NCBI GenBank assembly: GCA_913043185.1
Contig: CAJWMI010000031.1
Location: 1 to 17,966, forward strand
Origin: an uncultured Fidelibacterota bacterium
GTDB lineage: Bacteria > Marinisomatota > Marinisomatia > Marinisomatales > UBA1611
Direction of reading: 5' to 3'
DNA: 17,966 bases
Positions 14,704-17,966 of this stretch are shown here, one piece after another. The notes under the pieces were generated by a model, which saw nothing but the letters and a program-made list of their open reading frames with translations, was not told the DNA's origin and did not search any database. Positions within the stretch are counted from its first letter, which is position 1; each line of letters opens with the position of its first letter. The position numbers and the translations under genes are program-made.

Positions 14704-14775
14704 TAGCTTGTTATTTTTCTGTTTTTATTCTATTTAAATACTTATTATAAAGATTATAGACAAGTTCTATCATCT
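14704..14775 (+). promoter_or_regulatory. Divergent intergenic region, candidate promoter for the NfeD-FloA operon
   Basis: This 72-nt spacer separates two divergent operons and must hold at least one promoter. On the plus strand, TTGTTA (14708-14713) and TATTTA (14731-14736) are 17 nt apart. TATAAA at 14746 is an alternative -10. Given the high A/T content, the hexamer assignment is weak even though the presence of a promoter is expected from the gene layout. Confidence 0.3.
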
Positions 14776-16200
14776 ATGTCCAAATTTAAGCTTATGAAAC
14801 AGTTAATAATCTATTTTTACATTGCGTCTGCTTTTCTTTTATCAGACAATGTTTATCATATTCCGATAGAAGGGACAATTGACCTAGGCCTACCTCCATA
14901 TATTGAGAGATCTATTAAGGAAGCTGAAACAAATAATGCTGTTTCAATTATTTTTACGATAAATACATTTGGAGGCAGAGTAGATGCTGCTACACAGATA
15001 AAAGATGCAATTTTAAACTCAAAGGTACCAACAGTAGCGTTTATTAATAAGCGAGCTATTTCTGCTGGAGCACTTATTTCTCTTTCATGCGAAAAAATTT
15101 ATATGACTGGTGGTGCTACTATTGGAGCAACTACAGCTGTTGATATGTCTGGGAAAAAAGCCAGTGAAAAAGTTATAAGCTATATGCGAGAGGAAATGGC
15201 ATCAACAGCAGAAAAAAGAGGAAGAAATAAACATATCGCTCGCGGGATGGTTGATGAAGAACTAGAATTTCCAAGTAAAGTGAAAAATGAATATATTAAA
15301 TCTGATAATGAAGTAGACACCGTAAAAACTATAATCTATTATCTAATTATGGAGAATGACACGATCTATGTCGATGATATAGAAGGTCGAAAGCAAGGCA
15401 ACTTAATTACGCTGACAACTGAGCAAGCTCTTAAATATAAGATAGCTGATAGATCAGCAGATACGTTTGATAGTGTTTTAGACTCCCTAGGATTTTCAAA
15501 TGCAAATGTTCAAACAACAAGTGAGAATTGGTCTGAAAATTTTGTGCGGTTTTTAACAAATCCGGTGGTTGCGTCACTACTAACGACATTTGGGTTTTTA
15601 GGAATATTATTTGAATTACAAAGTCCAGGATGGGGTATCCCGGGTTCAGTAGGGCTTATTTGCCTAATTTTGTCTTTGAGTGCTTCTTATATAGCAGAGC
15701 TGGCAACAATGAATGATTTTCTAATAATTCTTATAGGCATGTTGTGCATTATCCTTGAAGCTTTAGTTTTTCCTGGGTTTGGAATACCTGGAATAGCGGG
15801 AATTATTTTTATTTTATGGGGGTTATATTTATTGCTATTGCCTGATGTTCCTGTTGGCGAAGAGGTGCTCAGCCAAGCATCCAATGGCCTTTTCATTGGC
15901 ATCATTGGTGGACTGATTGGTTTAGTACTTTTATTCAGGGCTATGACAAAAACAAAATTTTGGAAAGACTTAACCTCTCCAGGGGGACAAAATAAAGAAG
16001 ACGGATACGTTGCTAGTTTTGGTTGGGAGAAATTAGTTGGTGAAATAGCGTTAACGGAAACGGATTTGCATCCATCTGGTTGGATAGTTGTGAATAATGA
16101 ACGTATTTTCGCAGTTAGTGAAGGTAATTTCATCGATAAAAATGTTAAAGTAATTATTTTATCAGTTGATGGTAATAGAGTTGTTGTCAGAAAAAAATAA
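14776..16200 (+). CDS. NfeD-family membrane protein with ClpP-class serine protease domain (NfeD1b, long form)
   Basis: Long NfeD protein of 474 residues. A signal peptide or anchor (about 8-22) leads into a ClpP-like serine protease domain on the outer face (about 25-245). Four to five transmembrane helices follow (about 262-400), then a C-terminal NfeD OB-fold domain (about 405-474) with the typical sequence from LVGEIALTETDLHPSGWIVV through VSEGNFID to VDGNRVVVRKK. Relative to the archaeal homologue PH1510, the catalytic Ser is Ser96 (AISAGAL) and the catalytic Lys is Lys132 (SEKVISYM). TFGGRVDAA (64-72) and GATIGATT (113-120) complete the oxyanion and substrate region. The next gene encodes FloA, the usual partner. 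An alternative start is ATG 14794; neither has a Shine-Dalgarno. Confidence 0.93.
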   Translation: MSKFKLMKQLIIYFYIASAFLLSDNVYHIPIEGTIDLGLPPYIERSIKEAETNNAVSIIFTINTFGGRVDAATQIKDAILNSKVPTVAFINKRAISAGALISLSCEKIYMTGGATIGATTAVDMSGKKASEKVISYMREEMASTAEKRGRNKHIARGMVDEELEFPSKVKNEYIKSDNEVDTVKTIIYYLIMENDTIYVDDIEGRKQGNLITLTTEQALKYKIADRSADTFDSVLDSLGFSNANVQTTSENWSENFVRFLTNPVVASLLTTFGFLGILFELQSPGWGIPGSVGLICLILSLSASYIAELATMNDFLIILIGMLCIILEALVFPGFGIPGIAGIIFILWGLYLLLLPDVPVGEEVLSQASNGLFIGIIGGLIGLVLLFRAMTKTKFWKDLTSPGGQNKEDGYVASFGWEKLVGEIALTETDLHPSGWIVVNNERIFAVSEGNFIDKNVKVIILSVDGNRVVVRKK

Positions 16201-16223
16201 ATATTATTTATTAATAATTTAAT

Positions 16224-16229
16224 AAGGAG
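16224..16229 (+). promoter_or_regulatory. Shine-Dalgarno of floA
   Basis: AAGGAG lies 6 nt before the ATG at 16236. It is one of the few textbook ribosome binding sites in the window and suggests strong independent translation of floA. Confidence 0.6.
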
Positions 16230-16235
16230 TTTGCT

Positions 16236-17252
16236 ATGCCTATAGTTCAAGGAGCTTTTCTAGTTTTTTTAATTTTATTTTTAGTTCTTTTCTTTTATTT
16301 CGTACCGCTTGGGATGTGGGTACAGGCAGTTGTATCACTTGGCTTAGGAAGGATCCGTATTGTTGATCTAATTAGAATGAGACTAAGAAAAATATCTCCC
16401 AGGTTAGTTGTAGATGGAGTGATTAATACACATAAAGCAGGCCTTGATCATATATCAACGGATATGCTAGAAACTCATTATCTTGCGGGAGGTAACGTAG
16501 AGAATATTGTTTCTGCCTTGATTGCATCGGACAAAGCAAAAATACAATTACCTTTTGAAATAGCTACGGCAATTGATCTTGCTGGCCGAGATGTTAAATC
16601 AGCGGTAGAAACCAGCGTTTATCCTAAAGTGATTAATGCTCCTGTTGATGGATATTTATCAGCAGTGGCAAAAGATGGCATTGAACTGAAAGCGAGAGCT
16701 AGGGTTACTGTTCGAACAAATATACCTGGTTTAGTTGGTGGTGCCACAGATGATACTATTATTGCTAGGGTTGGAGAAGGGATTGTAAGTGCCATTGGTT
16801 CTGCTCATACGTATTCAGATGTACTTGAAAATCCAGATAGCATATCCAAGTCTGTTCTTAATAAAGGATTAGACTCTGGAACTGCATTTGAAATATTATC
16901 TATAGATATTGCAGATTTAGATGTAGGCAAGAATATCGGCGCTTCACTGCAAGCTGATCAGGCTGAAGCTGATCTAAGAGTTGCTCAAGCGAAAGCAGAA
17001 ACAAGGAGGGCAATGGCTGTTGCAGAGGAACAAGAAATGCTGGCAAGGGTACAAGAAATGCAGGCAAAAGTAGTTGAGGCTGAGTCTGAAGTCCCGAAAG
17101 CAATATCTCAGGCATTTCGTGAAGGTAATTTGGGAATTTTTGACTATTATAATATGAATAATATTAAAGCAGATACTAGCATGAGGGATTCTATTTCAGA
17201 TTCATCAGGGGCACCAAAGGATCATCCTGATGAATCTGAACATGACGGCTAA
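16236..17252 (+). CDS. floA: Flotillin-like protein FloA
   Basis: SPFH-family scaffold of membrane microdomains; in B. subtilis FloA affects membrane fluidity and the activity of membrane-bound complexes. The 338 residues match B. subtilis FloA (331). An N-terminal membrane hairpin (about 5-32, very hydrophobic) is followed by the SPFH domain (about 35-230, with [28 protein letters not shown]). Next comes a Glu/Ala-rich coiled-coil repeat region (about 243-300, [25 protein letters not shown] heptads). The signature ending [21 protein letters not shown] is present, with a short acidic tail. A strong Shine-Dalgarno precedes the ATG. It lies 35 nt after the NfeD-ClpP gene, the same pairing as yqeZ-floA in B. 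subtilis. Confidence 0.97.
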   Translation: MPIVQGAFLVFLILFLVLFFYFVPLGMWVQAVVSLGLGRIRIVDLIRMRLRKISPRLVVDGVINTHKAGLDHISTDMLETHYLAGGNVENIVSALIASDKAKIQLPFEIATAIDLAGRDVKSAVETSVYPKVINAPVDGYLSAVAKDGIELKARARVTVRTNIPGLVGGATDDTIIARVGEGIVSAIGSAHTYSDVLENPDSISKSVLNKGLDSGTAFEILSIDIADLDVGKNIGASLQADQAEADLRVAQAKAETRRAMAVAEEQEMLARVQEMQAKVVEAESEVPKAISQAFREGNLGIFDYYNMNNIKADTSMRDSISDSSGAPKDHPDESEHDG

Positions 17253-17287
17253 TCAATAATAATATTTGATAAAATAAAGTAAACATT

Positions 17288-17752
17288 ATGGGAAACTGGT
17301 TATTTTTAATGCTTTTGTATGTTTTCTTTGGCTGGATGAAAAAAAAACAGAGGGATAAAGCCAGAGAAAAAATTGAGAGTCAGGAAAGTTGGGACACCGG
17401 AGATTTTGTTGAGTTTGGAGAAGGAATATTAGATAGAATTTTAGGAGAAGATGAGGATAAAAAAGATGAAATCATTAGTGAACAGAATATTAATGAATAT
17501 GAAGAAAGTGATTTGGATGTAGAGATAATTGAAGAAGATAAAGAAATTGCCAAGATACCTCCTGCTATTATAGTTGAAGAGAAAACAAAAAATCTAGAAA
17601 AAGAAGTTTCGGCTAGATATGATTATAGAGTCAAAAGAAAAAATATTAATGTATTAAATACATTAATTGATATAAATAACCCTGTAAAAACCGGAATAAT
17701 TTTCAGAGAAATATTAGATAAGCCCAGATCATTAAGAAAAAAAATAAGGTAA
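17288..17752 (+). CDS. Small membrane-anchored acidic protein of unknown function
   Basis: I cannot name the family. The 154 residues begin with one transmembrane helix (about 3-16, WLFLMLLYVFFGW) followed by a basic stretch (KKKQRDKAREK). This suggests an N-in/N-out anchor with the bulk in the cytoplasm. Next are a strongly acidic, probably disordered linker (about 33-105, rich in E and D) and a basic C-terminal segment with NPVKTGIIFREILDKPRSLRKK. That closing pattern (hydrophobic-I-x-EIL-x-KP-x-x-LR) is one I associate with uncharacterised proteins of FCB bacteria. It follows floA by 35 nt, in the position yqfB holds in B. subtilis, though it does not resemble YqfB. Its stop is 2 nt from the convergent coaE stop. 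Confidence 0.75.
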   Translation: MGNWLFLMLLYVFFGWMKKKQRDKAREKIESQESWDTGDFVEFGEGILDRILGEDEDKKDEIISEQNINEYEESDLDVEIIEEDKEIAKIPPAIIVEEKTKNLEKEVSARYDYRVKRKNINVLNTLIDINNPVKTGIIFREILDKPRSLRKKIR

Positions 17753-17754
17753 AA

Positions 17755-17966
17755 CTATAATAGTGATTCAAATATATTTTTGGACTCTTTTTCTAAATTT
17801 TTTAGGTCACTATTATTTTGAATTATAAAGTCCGCCAGGTGTTCTTTGTCTTCATCTGACCATTGTAGCGCAACACGTTTCATAAAATCATCACGTGTTA
17901 TATTTTGTCGCGACATTACTCTCTCAGTTCTATACCTCAATAAGGAAGTAACAACAATAACATAGT
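17755..17966 (-). CDS. coaE: Dephospho-CoA kinase (C-terminal fragment, cut by window edge)
   Basis: Last step of CoA synthesis: ATP-dependent phosphorylation of the 3'-OH of dephospho-CoA. Only about 69 residues are in the window, and the frame stays open to the right edge. The fragment shows the CoaE C-terminal pattern: a hydrophobic strand YVIVVTS, then RTERVMSRQNITRDDFMKR (lid-region arginines), then the Q-W-S-x-E-D-K segment and AD-F-I-I-x-N-N with a closing helix. The P-loop half lies outside, so the assignment rests on this tail. Tail-to-tail with the preceding gene, leaving 2 nt between stops. Confidence 0.82.
   Translation of the reverse strand, partial: YVIVVTSLLRYRTERVMSRQNITRDDFMKRVALQWSDEDKEHLADFIIQNNSDLKNLEKESKNIFESLL
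17757..17816. repeat. Inverted repeat at the convergent gene junction
   Basis: ATAATAGTGA (17757-17766) and TCACTATTAT (17807-17816) are perfect 10-bp complements separated by 40 nt. The spacer holds a smaller CTAAA-TTT-TTTAG hairpin (17793-17805). Short T runs follow on both strands (17816-17819 on plus; a T-rich stretch below 17757 read on minus). It could help end both convergent transcripts, but the large loop and AT-rich arms leave chance as a serious alternative. Confidence 0.3.

Noticed and set aside
15687..16250. Open frame of 187 codons on the minus strand
   Set aside because: It lies opposite the membrane and NfeD domains of a well-supported gene, and its product has no recognisable motif; antisense shadow.
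16960..17100. Internal near-repeats rich in GCA/GAA in floA
   Set aside because: Explained by the Glu/Ala coiled-coil heptads of the flotillin C-terminal region.
1..17966. Possible mobile element, defence system or biosynthetic novelty
   Set aside because: No transposase, integrase, phage gene, tRNA attachment site, terminal repeats, toxin-antitoxin pair or direct repeat array was seen; nearly every gene is a recognisable core envelope or metabolic gene.

Overview
The window looks like a chromosomal segment of an uncultured, AT-rich, LPS-making Gram-negative bacterium. It carries a complete outer-membrane assembly and lipid A initiation cluster (bamA, ompH/skp, lpxD, lpxC, fabZ, lpxA). Features that point to the FCB side of the tree, most plausibly Candidatus Marinimicrobia (SAR406), are the gene order lpxD-lpxC-fabZ-lpxA, the weak or absent Shine-Dalgarno signals at many genes, a cysteine-free Mrp, a DUF3108 protein and an NfeD-FloA pair. 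The phylum call is an inference from gene content and sequence style, not from a marker-gene search.

Layout. (1) 1-847, minus strand: a FGGY-family sugar/polyol kinase cut by the left edge. (2) 987-1289, plus: a 7Fe-type ferredoxin with its own strong terminator, followed 15 nt later by mrp (1358-2488). (3) 2607-12592, plus: a tightly packed ten-gene run, uppS-bamA-ompH-lpxD-lpxC-fabZ-lpxA-(unknown secreted protein)-dxr-rseP, with gaps of 0-50 nt and one 1-nt overlap, very probably one operon. (4) 12585-14703, minus: a three-gene operon (LpxL-like acyltransferase, Sua5/TsaC, DUF3108) with two 4-nt ATGA overlaps; its last gene overlaps the end of rseP by 8 nt. (5) 14776-17752, plus: NfeD/ClpP-type membrane protease, flotillin-like FloA and a small membrane-anchored acidic protein. 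(6) 17755 to the right edge, minus: the C-terminal part of coaE.

How the genes fit together. UppS and Dxr supply isoprenoid precursor and undecaprenyl lipid carrier. LpxA, LpxC and LpxD perform the first three lipid A steps, and FabZ supplies and competes for the same 3-hydroxyacyl-ACP pool. BamA and the OmpH/Skp chaperone insert outer-membrane proteins. RseP is the intramembrane protease usually tied to envelope stress. The minus-strand acyltransferase could complete lipid A acylation. NfeD and FloA form the known membrane-microdomain pair.

I found no CRISPR array, tRNA/rRNA, insertion sequence, phage gene or defence system. This is mostly core envelope biology. The points most worth checking are an apparent ATT start codon for lpxA, a run of non-ATG starts in the same operon, a kinase lacking two glycerol-contact residues, an Mrp lacking its Fe-S cysteines, a long insertion in RseP, and two unrecognised envelope proteins (9538-10224 and 17288-17752).
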